The notes under the pieces were generated by a model that saw nothing but the letters and a program-made list of their open reading frames with translations, was not told the DNA's origin and made no database searches. From Pestalotiopsis fici W106-1 (taxonomy: Eukaryota; Ascomycota; Sordariomycetes; Amphisphaeriales; Sporocadaceae), in assembly GCF_000516985.1 (NCBI RefSeq), contig NW_006917092.1:3488619-3552618 (forward strand): 64,000 bases of DNA, given 5' to 3'. Made by a program: the position numbers and the translations under genes. Positions within the stretch are counted from its first letter, which is position 1. Every line of letters starts with the position of its first letter. Below, piece after piece: positions 1 to 11,505 of the stretch.

Positions 1-2008
1 AGGCCCGGCCAGCTCACGGCATTGATGGGTGTCTCTGGGGCAGGCAAAACAACGCTTCTAGACGTCCTCTCCCAGCGCAAGACGGACGGCGTCGTGACTG
101 GAGACGTCATATACGGAGGCAGGCGGGTGGCTGATCTTGGACCCGCGTTTGTTAAAGCCTGTGGCTTCTGTATGCAGCAGGACGTGCACGACCCCGGTAC
201 AACTGTGCGTGAAGCCTTGTTGTTTTCGGCATTTATGCGTCGCCCCACGAAAGTTTCTCGCGAGGAAAAGGAGTCGCACGTTGGTTCAGTCATGTCCCTG
301 CTGGGCCTTGAGTCGATAGCGGATGCTTTGATCGGTACGCCCGGACAAGGCGGGTTGACCGTAGAAGGTGAGTGTTGATTGGTCCTCCAGCGGAGCAAGC
401 AGCAACTTTGACTAACACCTTGTCTCTCGCAGAGCGCAAGCGGGTCACAATCGGCGTCGAGCTAGCTGCCGATCCAGAGGCAATGATATATCTGGACGAA
501 CCAACTTCTGGACTTGACAGCCAAGCTGCCTACTCGCTCGTTCTCTTTCTTCAGCGAATTGCCGCGTCTGGTGTCCCCATAATCTGCACAATTCATCAGC
601 CGTCGGCCGTCATCTTCGACATGTTTGACCACGTGCTCTTGCTCGCGAGTGGCGGCCGGACTGTCTACTTTGGCGAAACTGGGGAGAACTCTAGCATTGT
701 TGTCGACTACTTCGCGCGCAATGGTATCACTATGGATAGCCATGCTAATGCAGCTGAATTCATCTTGGATACCGTAACCACGTCCTCGGGTGCTGATACC
801 TGGTCGAGAATCTGGTCAGCATCAGCAGAGAATCATCGACTCAAAGACACAATTTCTTATATCAACTCTTCCGCTGAGAAAGATGTTGTAAATACTTCCA
901 CGGGCAACGGTCCTCTGCCTGGTTTCGCTCAACAATTCCTCATTCTCACTCATCGCCACTGGCTATCCATGGTAAGTATAATTGAGACCTTTTTAACATT
1001 TACCTATATTTCCACCTTGAGCCAGAACGCTTTGATTGTAATTGCTTTCCTGGAAGCTGCAAATCCTCTTTGAGAATCTTCTATTCTTTTTGAATATTCT
1101 ACTTACATATCTGACAGTGGCGTGACGGATTTTATAGCTGCGGTCGCCTGGTCAAGGTCATTTTTATGGGATTATTCTTTGGCTTCACCTTCTTCAAAGC
1201 GAACAACACCGAGCAGGGCATCCAGAACCGCATGCTATCTCTGTTGTTGATCCAGTGGATTGTCCCAGCCTCTTCAGCTGACTTGCAGGATATTTGGTTC
1301 GCCAAGTGGACTCTCTATGCCAGCCGGGAGCGCTCCGGCGTGGGTTACCATCCACTTGCGCTGTGTGCTGCCCTTGTTGCCGTCGAGGTCCCTCTTGCGA
1401 TCGTCATTTATACGGTGGCCTACTTGTGCTTCTGGTTCGGGGTCGGGCTGCCAGCGGCTGGGTTCGGCTATCTCCTGTTCTTAGCGCTTGGCATTTTTGG
1501 TATAGGATTCTCTTTCGCCGTGGCCTCTCTGAGCCCGAACACCACCATTGCAGGATATGCGAATAGTCTGCTATGGTGCATCATGGCCACCTTCGGGGGA
1601 GTGGCTCTCCCGCACGCCTCCATGGGTGATTTCTATGGTCCCTGGATGTTCTGGGCGAACCCGCTGAGATACTGGCTAGGTCCTCTGATCTCTGTGGCTC
1701 TGCATGACCAGCCGGTTCAGTGCGCAACTGGAGAAATGACCATCATCAACCCTCCGACAGGCCAGACATGCGCGGCATACCTTAGCAATTTCGTCGCCAC
1801 AGCCGGTGGATACGTGGCAAATCCCAATGCAGTCAGTGAATGCGGTTATTGTCCATATAACGTGGGCGACGAGTATTTGGCCACTTTTGACTTTTACTAT
1901 GACGAGCGATGGCGGGACTGGGGCGTCTTTACTGCTTTCTGTATATCTACACTGGCAATTGCGTTTGCCGCTAGTTTGGTTAGATTCGGGAAACAGAAAA
2001 AGGATTGA
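1..2008 (+). CDS. PDR-type ABC transporter, C-terminal half (5' truncated by window edge)
   Basis: Plasma-membrane ATP-driven efflux pump of the fungal pleiotropic drug resistance (ABCG) family; about 598 C-terminal residues are visible. Exons 1-367, 433-971 and 1118-2008 join in frame. Seen in order: Walker A GVSGAGKT, ABC signature VEERKRVTIG formed across the first intron, Walker B with YLDEPTSGLDS, H-loop TIHQPS, then a transmembrane domain with hydrophobic helices (for example around bases 1166-1200, 1350-1440, 1460-1530, 1560-1610) and a last helix before the basic tail FGKQKKD. The cysteine-rich loop CGYCPYNVGDEY and WRDWG near the C-terminus are typical of the family. The first nucleotide-binding and membrane halves must lie upstream of base 1. 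Its tail faces the regulator gene at 2290-4704. Substrate unknown; drug or metabolite export is inferred from family. Confidence 0.93.
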
Positions 2009-2289
2009 ATAGGTGAGAAGGTTCCGGCGATATTGGCTTTGCAGGTTTGAGATATTAGCCGCTATAGTTTTGTCACATCTCTGCGCATTTTAAACTTATG
2101 GGTAATACTGATAATCTGCTTAAAAGCTTTGATATCAAAGAGGACCGAGGGAATTATAAATGTAGATAAACACAAAGATTAATACATTGCACAATTAACA
2201 CCATATTAGACTAGTTTAAATTCCAATAGGGAGGCATCACCGATCAACAATAATGTTTGTCTCATTTGGCCACTACCGAAACTCATCGA

Positions 2290-4704
2290 TTACAGCGGAC
2301 TCCATTGCGCCCAGTCCATATCCGTGCCTCCCGTACTGTAGCCAAGCCCGGCAGCGTCTATCGTGCCATAGATGGGATGGCTTGTTCCCGAAGAATTCAT
2401 CGCGGGCACCCCCTCCTCTAGGTTGTATGGAGGTGCAGTCAGAACGGTCTCGGCACCCATGCTGAATAGAGGCACGCGTGACAGCGCTGTGGGGGATAAT
2501 TGAGCATTGGGCTGAGTCGGCCTCGTGGTCGAGTCTGTGTGCAGAGAAAACAGTGCTAGATCAACTGGAGGGATCTCGTTGCCAAGTGAGGCGGACGACG
2601 TGTCGGTAACAGACGGCGGCGCCGTGGAATCCCTACGAATGCAGTTTAGCATAACAACATTGCAGTCTTTTAAGAAATTGCCATCTACTTACGCAAGCCA
2701 AGGAAACTGGCCAAGGAGGGAGTCGAGATCACTTATATGACTAGTCTTTTCTGTATAATTTTGTACTAGCCGCTGCGACGATGTCGAATCCGTAACAGGG
2801 GCGGAGGCAGAAGCTTCGTTGTCACCGCCTGCATTGTTGTTGGACGCCTCGCTGTCAAATATATGCCGGAACGCATCTTTGGCAACGCCAACAATGCGAG
2901 AGCTCAATGTCACCTTGCCAAAATGCGGTCCATGATGCTTCATATAGTCCAGGCAGTTGATGCCATCCTGCACCGCCTCGAACGTGCTCGCCGCATTCCC
3001 GGCGGCCGTCCTGCTGGGGCCTTCCAGCACGTCGTACAGCAGGGTCAGACAAGCGGCGATGATGTTGTACGCGACCCCCGAGTCCTGTCGCATCTCGGGG
3101 GCGCGCGTGGCGCAGGCGTCCAGGGCCAGGGCGATAAGAGCCTTGGCCGCGTCCATGGCCACGTCGATAGACTCCTGGAGATCCTGCACGCCCATGGCTC
3201 GGGCTTCAGACAAGGCCTCGGCCTTGGAGGCGCACATGGATAGCCAAACAAGAGAAGGCCGGTGCATAAGGGTACGAATATGATAGTATGCAAGTCCCAG
3301 ATGCGTGCGCTGAACCTCTTGCCACGACTCGGTACTGGGCGCCATGTGGGTGTCGAAAAAGTGCAGGAAAGGCGGTAACGACTGGAGGATGATGTCCATC
3401 TCAGCATCGCACTCGCGCACGATACGGACAATGGTCGTTAGGTCGGCGGCGACGGGGGTGCAGAAGTACAGGTTGGTGTTGATGCGGTCGGCGATGCGTG
3501 CCAGCTGCGCCTTGGCCCGCACATAGCTCATGTCGCAGATCGTATCGCCTCCGTGATTCTCTGGAAGGTCCTCGGGCAGCGTGGCATCGATAGAATCATC
3601 GCGGAGACAAGAGGGCCGGCCGTAAAACAGAGCCACGAGTCGTTCCACCGCATATAGCGTGTAGAACGTGACACGCAGGCGATACATGCCCGTTCGATTC
3701 CCATTGGCAACTTGGGCGCGGCCCATGCCGAGCGCGAGAGCATTAACGGCAGCGTGTCCTACGTAGAGATAACAATCGTTGGGTCGCATCAGCTGCATGG
3801 CGAAGATCGACTTGAGGAGAAGCAGGTGCACGTTCTGGAGTGACACATCGCCAAAGGACAAGTCGTCTAGCCGGGCGCATGATGCAAGATATGCGGCCCA
3901 GTCACTCATGGTAGCGGCGTCCTTGTCTTTGTGGAGACTCGACATGTGAGCGCCAATCGCGAGCACCATTAACACAATGTTCCTGGCCGTTTTCCCGACG
4001 CTGTCTTGGTGACCCTCCCGTGGCGGATTCCAGAAGGAAGCCCAAGCTTGTTGGATCTCGGACCGCAGTAGGAATGGATACTGCGGATGGGCGACTTGGA
4101 AATAGGTCTTGATGAAGCAGTCGCCCATCTCCTTGGGGACGCATACGGGAGCCCTTCTGTGGTCCTGGGCCGCTGTCCCAGCAGCGGGGAAGGCGAACTT
4201 GTCGAAGCCCCAGACGCACATGGCACCAGGACGGTCTTGGTGGTTCGGTGCATTGCGGTGTATACGCTGGTAAATGCATTGCAGAAAAGCAAAATTGGAG
4301 GCTGGGCCGTAGAACTGATAACCGCCGGTGCCGGACTGGGCGACGCCTACGCCGCACCGGAGCCTCTGTTGTCTCTTGGTAGCCAACGGACCCGGTCTCC
4401 GGTGAGCATTTGCGCTCGAGTCGGACAGTTCTCCAGCGGCCTGGAGTGTCCGTGTTGGACGCTTCGCCGGGGTACTGACGCCGCTCGGGGAAGAGACCTC
4501 ACGATGTAGCTTCTTCCTGCGACCTCGTGGCTTGAGTACCGCGTAGAGACATTCGCGTCCGTGCTTAGCACAGGAGGAACAGGGCTGACTACCGCCGCAT
4601 TTGATCTTGTGAGTCCGACAGGCTGTACACGCATTGGGAATCCGACCGCGGCACCCGTGGTCCTGACTACTAACCTGGGCACTTTCCACCTGTGAATCGT
4701 CCAT
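2290..4704 (-). CDS. Zn2Cys6 fungal transcription factor
   Basis: Nuclear DNA-binding regulator of 784 residues. Exons 2693-4704 and 2290-2632 (minus strand) with a 60-bp intron (donor GTAAGT, acceptor TAG); the junction makes Ala and continues in frame. The zinc cluster has Cys26, 29, 36, 42, 45 and 52 (CX2CX6CX5CX2CX6C), followed by a basic run PRGRRKKLH. The middle (about 200-450) resembles the fungal-specific transcription factor region (PF04082-like; HPQYPFL and YCGRPSCLRDD-type segments are visible). The C-terminus is Ser/Thr/Pro-rich and probably activating. It starts 563 bp from the divergent sulfotransferase-like gene and ends 281 bp from the ABC transporter stop, so it is a plausible local regulator of this block (inference). 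Confidence 0.9.
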
Positions 4705-5267
4705 TTAAACGGTTATGGAATCGACTTACGACCTCGCCTCTTCTTCTCATATATCCAGGTCGGAAAGGGGTGGCGGTGCTAAGAAAAAACTACGTATAAT
4801 CATGGTGAGTTTATTTTCCTCTAATAGGGCCGGACGGGATAGAGAAAGTGGAGACTGACTGCACGCTTGATTACGTCAGCTACTTGTCCAGTAAGAGAGG
4901 CTCCCAACACCTAGAGCACATCGATACACGTTTCTCCTAAATATTCGACTTGAGATGGCTCCAGAATGGTGCTGTTCAAATTGTTGCGAGACTTAACAGC
5001 GCTACTCGCGGGCCCTGATCCGTTGCGATCTGAACCAGCAGCATACTACCTTAGTACATTCAGGTGCTGTCTGCCCCTTGGCGGCAGTACGATGCACTAA
5101 AAACCAGCCACTAACGTTTGCACTATTCTCCCCGCCGTTCTGCATCAGAATGAATCATTTCCAAGCAGGAATATAAAAGAAGAGTGCAAACTACATATAA
5201 TCATTTGCGCTGTGACAATTTCCAAATAGAAAACAATCGACTGGACTCCACTATCCCTATCTTAACT
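4705..5267. promoter_or_regulatory. Shared intergenic region between divergent regulator and sulfotransferase-like gene
   Basis: This 563-bp stretch carries both promoters. A TATAAAA box at 5172-5178 lies about 90 bp before the sulfotransferase-like ATG. Scattered CGG triplets (for example in GGGCCGGACGGG near 4827) could serve zinc-cluster proteins, but I see no clear repeated operator. No coding region is supported. Confidence 0.55.
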
Positions 5268-6325
5268 ATGGGAGGCGTTCCATCGATTCCGACGGACCCC
5301 ACGCGGAGGTTGCGTGTCATTGGAGCCGGCTATTCACGCACTGGAACCGTCACGATGCAGCTGGCACTGGAACAGTTACTTGATGGGCCAGTCCTTCATG
5401 GAGGGACTCAAATTCTATCGCGCGAAGACGGTCAGTATCAACACAAGGGGGATCCATCATTGCAACTACTCACATGACTCAGCCTATTGCAAGAAATGGG
5501 TACTCGCATACCGCGCAAAACGTCGAGGCGATAAGGCCACTCTGAAAAGACTCCTGGCGGAGCTCACAGCTGGCTTCGTCGCCGTGACGGACATGCCGCC
5601 ACTGGACTTTATACCTGAGCTCATGGAGATCTACCCCGAGGCCAAGGTCGTCCTCACTACACGTGATCCTGAGCGCTGGCTGGAGAGTATAAAACCCGTT
5701 GCCGTAAATTCGAGCCAGGCATGGTTGCCCTACATGATGTGGCCGATTCCAGGGTATGTGTTAGTATGACTGTTGCACCAATTTGGTGCGCTAATGCTGC
5801 TGGATTGCTCCCCGCTATTGTCATTGACACTGCACCCAACAGGTGGCGGTGGTTCCCGAGCCTGAGCCTGGAATTTGGCCGGAGCACGCAGATGATCCTG
5901 GACGACGGAACGCAAGAAGCAAACCCGAAACCTAGCACTCGTAAGCAGAAATCTGGTCGTCCCGCTGCGGTGGCACGTCAAGAACCCCCGAGTGTTGAGA
6001 CCTCTCTGATCAAACATGGAGATCCTGCACAGTTGGGAGATGTGACTAAAGATGCACAGGGCTGTTGTTGAATTGGAACGCCATGGTGAAAAGTATGGTG
6101 CCTGCTAAGAAACTGCTCATCATGGACGTTGAACAAGGTTGGAAGCCATTGTGCGATTTCTTGGGTATGCCAGTCCCCAAAGGACCACTGCCTAAAGCCA
6201 ATGACACCGAGTCTGCAAATAAAGTGGCCTCAGACATTACTACCAGAGTCTTTCAGATTTGGGCCGCCGGTTTGGGATTGACTGTGGCTACAGTGGCTGC
6301 CATTTTCTCTCAAAACTTTCTCTAG
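5268..6325 (+). CDS. Sulfotransferase-like P-loop protein with C-terminal membrane anchor
   Basis: A 265-residue member of the fungal Sulfotransfer_4-type family. Exons 5268-5430, 5483-5753, 5843-5940 and 6060-6325; all junctions preserve frame. The N-terminal strand-loop VIGAGYSRTGT is the phosphosulfate-binding P-loop of the family; YPEAKVVLTTRDPERW is the second diagnostic motif, and ERLL-like LLIMDVEQGWKPLCDFLG near residue 210 is the conserved C-terminal signature. The last 25 residues form a hydrophobic helix, suggesting tail-anchoring to a membrane. Members of this family often sit in secondary-metabolite loci but few have a proven reaction; sulfation of a hydroxylated substrate is the family-based guess. 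Exon 3 is short compared with the usual lid region, so the lid may be reduced. Confidence 0.82.
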
Positions 6326-6961
6326 GCATCGAGGCTGTATTGTGTACTATCCACCAGATCAAAAGTAATAATCTTATGTGCACGAGTAGATGCTGATTAA
6401 TGGGCGACGTTGCAATGTGGTTGTAGTCTTTCGCAGTTTGATCACGCCATAGCGCGTCGGGCGCTATGATAGGGTGATCCGAACTAATGTAGGGCCCATG
6501 AGAACCTTCCCCAAATCACCACTTGCGGGGTTGGGATCAAGTCAACTGGCATTCAGAAGGCCTTGTATGGTCAATGTCAATAAACAAAATAACTATTTAC
6601 TATCAACCATGGTAGCTGCCGTCGCCCGTCTTGAATCCTCGCACATTTCGGCTGCCTTTAATTGTGCGGATTGGCGCCTATGATCAAGGTGCCGGCTCCG
6701 AATGCGGCTGACATTCGGCTTCGGCTTCGTCCCGCTTGGGGAATTAGACCACATCCTATAGTCTTCCTCGGGCACGTCCAAGCAACCAATCAGCGGAAAT
6801 TGAGTAAACCAAATTGCGAAAGATTACTATAGTTGTACGGATCCCGCGGAGTCATGCCTTCAAAATGATGAATGGGTATATATTGGTTCTTACCCAAGCA
6901 CGAGAATACTTGCAATCTTCCACTCCACATGAACAACACCCCCCCTTACTGTAAATACGAC
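6326..6961. promoter_or_regulatory. Intergenic region and promoter of the amidohydrolase gene
   Basis: No gene is supported here. A TATATATT box at 6877-6884 sits about 80 bp before the ATG at 6962. It lies just inside the longer possible reading frame that starts at 6872, which is the main reason for preferring 6962. Confidence 0.5.
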
Positions 6962-7957
6962 ATGGAATTTCCCACTATTACTCTCGAGGAGCACTTTCTC
7001 TCAAAGAATACAGATGATGGCCGGGCTCTACCAGCCTCAGCTTCCAAAACCTGGGAGCAGATACGGGCTCACACGGGTTGGCTGAATAAGCTCAAGGATG
7101 TCAGCCCTAACGGCTCCCGAATCAAGGCCATGGACGCTGGCCGAGTGGGCATGCAAGTGCTCTCCAACAGCTTTGGTGTCTCGTCCAGCATCCCCAGTCT
7201 CGTGGCCGCCGCCAATGACGAGCTTTCTGCTGCCACAGTCGCGCAACCACGCTTCAAGGGTTTCGCGTCTCTTCCCATGAAACATCCCTCAGAGGCAGTC
7301 AGAGAGCTTGAACGCTGCGTAAGCGAATTGGGATTTGTCGGGGCTCTCATCGACAGTCATCAGGACGACGGCCGCTATTACGACGACCGTGAAGTCTGGC
7401 CTGTATTCGCCAAGGCGGAGGAGCTAGACGTCCCCATATATATTCACCCAACCATCCCGATGGAGGGCGTTCAGTCGGCACTATACGACGGCAATTATGA
7501 TAATGACTTTGGACTCTTGCTAGGTATTGCTGGCTGGGGATGGCACTGCGACACGGCGCTCTCTATCTTACGCATGTACGGCGCGGGATTGTTCAATGCC
7601 TACCCGAAATTAAAGGTTGTCATTGGTCACATGGGAGAGATGCTACCATTCATGCTGGATCGAATCGATGAGAAAGTGTCGCAATTGGCGATCGGTCAAA
7701 AGCAAAGCTTCAGAGAGGTCTGGGCTCAGAATATCTGGGTCACAACTAGCGGCATGTTTACATTGGCGCCAATGGCATGTCTCCTCCAGACCACAGCCCT
7801 CGACAGGATATTATATAGCGTCGACTATCCATACTCGACGACTGAACAGGGGCGCAACTTTTTGCAGCTGCTTGAACAGAGTGGCACAGTCACCAGGGAG
7901 CATTTGGAAATGATTGCCTACAAGAATGCAGCTGTGCTCCTAAAGTTAGATGTGTAA
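6962..7957 (+). CDS. Amidohydrolase-2 family decarboxylase (2,3-dihydroxybenzoate / gamma-resorcylate decarboxylase-like)
   Basis: Single-exon gene for a 331-residue TIM-barrel metal enzyme of the amidohydrolase-2 family, whose characterised members non-oxidatively decarboxylate hydroxybenzoates. Visible metal and catalytic motifs: EEHF at residues 9-12, IHP with His162, GHMGE with His223, and SVDYPY with Asp288. Length matches dihydroxybenzoate decarboxylases. An in-frame ATG at 6872 would add 30 residues, but it lies upstream of a TATA-like box and the added stretch is unlike the family N-terminus, so 6962 was chosen. The gene converges on the secreted intradiol dioxygenase, 148 bp away. 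A decarboxylase yielding a catechol next to a catechol-cleaving enzyme suggests linked steps, but their different compartments argue for caution. Substrate not determinable from sequence. Confidence 0.87.
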   Translation: MEFPTITLEEHFLSKNTDDGRALPASASKTWEQIRAHTGWLNKLKDVSPNGSRIKAMDAGRVGMQVLSNSFGVSSSIPSLVAAANDELSAATVAQPRFKGFASLPMKHPSEAVRELERCVSELGFVGALIDSHQDDGRYYDDREVWPVFAKAEELDVPIYIHPTIPMEGVQSALYDGNYDNDFGLLLGIAGWGWHCDTALSILRMYGAGLFNAYPKLKVVIGHMGEMLPFMLDRIDEKVSQLAIGQKQSFREVWAQNIWVTTSGMFTLAPMACLLQTTALDRILYSVDYPYSTTEQGRNFLQLLEQSGTVTREHLEMIAYKNAAVLLKLDV

Positions 7958-8105
7958 ATTGATTCATAGCTCATTGACGTAATTCTAAAGTCTATTAATG
8001 TTCAGAAAAAAACAATAGTCTAGTCTATGCGAGGTTTCGTCATTAGGAATGTTCTACAAGCACTTTAGTAAGCACCATCTTATGGTCTTATTGTGAGGCC
8101 CATGT

Positions 8106-9077
8106 CTATCCCGATGATCTGGAGTTGTCCACGCCATCTGCATTGGGGTCAATTCCGAAAGTAATGTATCCAATAATTCCGTTCTCAATGTTGACACCGT
8201 CGGCGGGAACGACGCTGATCATTGGGCTGTAGCCATTTGCCTCGCCGAGAGGGATGAGGTTGTCCTCGGCATTCGTGGTTCGGTTGATTTCGGTGTGAGA
8301 CACATACGGTTCCAGGGCCAGAATTGTCTCCAAGACATCTTCGCCAAAGTAGATCTGTCCGGTCGATGCGATGTGGCCAGTAGATACGGTGCCGTTGCCA
8401 GCCAAAGTCCAATCTGTGTAGGCCTGGACGTGGATGTGGACAGCGCGTTCAACGTAGAAACCAGGGAATGTCGTCTTCATTTCCATCATACCCTCAGAGT
8501 CTGTGGGCCATTGGCCACGGAGGAAGGTAGTGTCATCAGTGTGCAGATCCGTTACACCAATCTCAAAGTCGGACTCGGTGATATTGAGCTCCGAGAGAAG
8601 GTCGAGGAAGGGGGTGTTGGGTGACAGTCCCGTAAAGCTTGAGTAGCTTCCAGTAGCGTTGCAGTGCCAGAAGTTGAGGAGAACATTGGGGAGGGGCTCG
8701 CAGGTATTCACGTCGAGCACGCCAATATCCAGCCATAAAGGCACTCCGGCTTGGCCTTCAGACATGTCTTGTCGAAGGGTTTGGGAACGGGGCCAGATGT
8801 AGGGACCTTCGGTAACGATAGGGCTCAGAATACATGTATCGTTCTGAATAGTATCGTAGTAAGGTGCTTCAGTCGTGATCTCGTAAGTCGTGTTGCCGGC
8901 GCCAGCCCATCGTTTTGACATGCGCTTGGCGAACCGCTTCTTGTTGAAGTTGGCTGCAGAAGTCTCACATCTTCGGGAGATGGCACCACGACGCTGAATC
9001 TCAGAAACAGGCAAAGACTCTGGGTGAGCCAGGGCTGTCGAGAACAGCCCAGCCGCAAGGAGCGTCAGGAGTTGCAT
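8106..9077 (-). CDS. Secreted intradiol ring-cleavage dioxygenase
   Basis: Intronless gene for a 323-residue extracellular aromatic ring-cleavage dioxygenase. Start chosen at 9077 because it opens a clear signal peptide (MQLLTLLAAGLFSTALA). A basic pro-region with several Arg-Arg and Lys-Arg pairs follows (RRG, SRRC, NKKR, SKRW), which may be Kex2-type processing sites. The non-haem Fe(III) ligands expected for the family are visible: Tyr93 in EGPYIWP, Tyr145 in ATGSYSS, and His214/His216 in AVHIHV. Several N-glycosylation sequons occur. The family cleaves catechols between the hydroxyls to muconates; secreted fungal forms act on plant or lignin-derived phenolics. It is tail-to-tail with the decarboxylase gene. 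Confidence 0.92.
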   Translation of the reverse strand: MQLLTLLAAGLFSTALAHPESLPVSEIQRRGAISRRCETSAANFNKKRFAKRMSKRWAGAGNTTYEITTEAPYYDTIQNDTCILSPIVTEGPYIWPRSQTLRQDMSEGQAGVPLWLDIGVLDVNTCEPLPNVLLNFWHCNATGSYSSFTGLSPNTPFLDLLSELNITESDFEIGVTDLHTDDTTFLRGQWPTDSEGMMEMKTTFPGFYVERAVHIHVQAYTDWTLAGNGTVSTGHIASTGQIYFGEDVLETILALEPYVSHTEINRTTNAEDNLIPLGEANGYSPMISVVPADGVNIENGIIGYITFGIDPNADGVDNSRSSG

Positions 9078-9172
9078 AATGAATATGAAAGAATGTCTGG
9101 AAGTAAAGACAGGCAAAGCGAAGGCGTACAGGTTGTGATGAAAGTCGTCTCAATTCCGCGTTGCAGCTCCCA

Positions 9173-9180
9173 TATTTATA
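9173..9180 (-). promoter_or_regulatory. TATA box of the intradiol dioxygenase gene
   Basis: TATAAATA on the minus strand, about 95 bp upstream of the chosen ATG at 9077, a typical distance for fungal genes and support for that start. Confidence 0.5.
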
Positions 9181-11505
9181 GCAGGATAGGTTTATGACGA
9201 CTTATACACATTTTGGGAATAAACGTATTCACTCATCAACCTGTTCAGGACAAAACAATCCTTGCAACCCCTAACTAGGTACTAAGAAAACCGGCCCGTC
9301 TCCACTCATGACAAGGCTTAGGTAGAATCGAAGAGATTAACGACGTCGCTCCCGCCACATCACGAAGGGATGCTCCATCAAACTCAGAGAGGATCCAGAA
9401 CAAGAGGACTCGCCATCCTTGTTGAGCGAATTGTATCCCTCTTTGCACTCGAGATCCGATGATGCATCATCGCCAAGACTGCTCTAAAATCCGCCTGCCG
9501 GGAGCTGGTTGCAACCTCGTGTCGAGATGTGTGCCTGGCGGCTCATGCCTTCCGTGGGGGTCATTGGTACCTGGTCAATTAGATAAGTCAAGGGTAGCAT
9601 CCGCTCTCCAGAGCCGAAGCTTGATTCTGCAGTACTCATAGGAGTATCGTATTGCAATTTCGGGATGTTATTTGTTCAATTGATGTCGACACATTCGCAT
9701 AAGCGTGACCTGGCATTCAGTTTTCGTTTGGGTGAATTACTGTGTTTGAGACAACGTGATAACGTGCTCTCTGTAACGATCGACACAATCATTGCTACTT
9801 ACGGAGCAGTCTAGAAGAGCGTCTTGGCAAATTAGATCAATTGCGTGGTTAAAGTCCATAACAAGAAAATTGTTCCAAGAAGCAGACCGCAGTCTGAGAG
9901 TCAGTCTAAATGTGGAATATCGAAACAACAGTACCCGCGCACTAATACACCGGAACGCCCACACGGGAAATGGGTCGATTGGCGAAGGGAACAAGCTTGA
10001 AAACAACGCTCAGAGCCTCAAGCACGGGAGGCCTTTCTAAAGGCCCCAGTATTTGCCAAGGATATATGGGGCGCTTAGATCCGCTCAATCACTGCGATTG
10101 TATTAGTACGCCAAATTCTCGATGTGATAGGCGCAAATTCGGACCCGGGGAACGAGTCAGTCGTGCTCCGTATCGGCGTCCATAGCCGCAAATGGCCGTC
10201 CCGTGCCTAGTACCGGCACTTTCGGCAGGGGGGCAGCCAGGTACGATTGCATGCAATAGACTATAAAAAATATTCATGCCAAGTCGGCTGACAAATTCTT
10301 CAGTATCTTCGCAATACACTTCTATTCGCCTGACGTAATCAACATATCGGTGGCTCCGCCCGCAATGCTTCGTTGCTCCGCTTGAGCAGCGAGTTCTAGA
10401 TTTCTTTTGCTGCAATCGTTCCCCGAAGGACCCTGGTGGCATTGAAAGCACACGAAAGCACTGTAAAATTATACTGAAGACTCGGTAGATTTAATTCAGG
10501 GATCCAGAGCCACTGTGGCCCTGTTTTCAGGGCTAGAGACAGCGTTGAGGCTTTCCGTCTCATCGCACGGCTCTCGACGGGGCGTACACAGGGCAATAAG
10601 CCAAGGCACTAATGATAGCATGTTTCAAAGGACGCGTACTGACGTCCACAGTGATCGGCAACGGTGAGCATCGTATAGGGGCATCACTGCCTCAATTCTT
10701 TTTCGACATGTTACCCAATCATCGATCAGTGATTGCAAACTCTATTTGATGGCTTTAAAGTAACAGGAGTCTACGTACACCGATCTTCGGATCGATCGCA
10801 CGGACTTTTATTATACGAGCAAACTCGGGTCGTCCCTTGACTGGCACCTTGTTATTTATACGCCCGCAATATCCTATCTCCGCGGGTCCACCTGTTGTGA
10901 TCTTTGGAATAATGTAAAGAAAAAAGGCACGTAGGATGAATTCTGGTGCTTGCAGCTTGTCTGATAGGTTAGTCTCAGGAGATAGGTATAGGGCCATGCT
11001 GTGGCTGAGAAGTATCCGACAATTACCGTAGCTAGTCGCGTGAGGCATGATTGGTTTTCTCACGATATGCGCATTCTATTGTGCATTTTTTTCACGAGCC
11101 AAACACTTTTAGAACCCATCAGCATACTCGTCAGTCGCAAGCTTCAGACTGCATATCAAGTGCATAACGACCATCTCTCCGCCACTAAACGTCATCCTGT
11201 GTGGCTGAACCAATCAAGAGCGAAGGATTGCTGTTTGTACGTCATGTCCATCTAATTGAGTCGCACAAGCATGTTCAAGCCACACACCTGGCCGTTTATC
11301 TTGTTGACGAAGCAGATTGTAAATGGGAGGGTGGCCTGATGTGAAGAGCCATATGCATCTCACTAGCTGGTCCAGTAATGAGCTTTCCAAAATAACACTC
11401 GTGGGCTCTAGCAAAACGACACCTCTTTGAAAACATCTCACATAGCTGCGCAAATAATAACCAGGGAGTCTACCTAGAAAGTTGCGACAGAGATAGGTTA
11501 TTGCC
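9181..11505. other. Gene-poor stretch
   Basis: About 2.3 kb with only short overlapping open frames in all directions, none with a recognisable domain, a consistent start or splice pairs that extend it. No terminal repeats or transposase remnants were recognised. Confidence 0.5.

Noticed and set aside
6872..6961. Upstream in-frame ATG of the amidohydrolase gene
   Set aside because: A TATA-like box lies inside this stretch and the extra residues do not resemble the family N-terminus.
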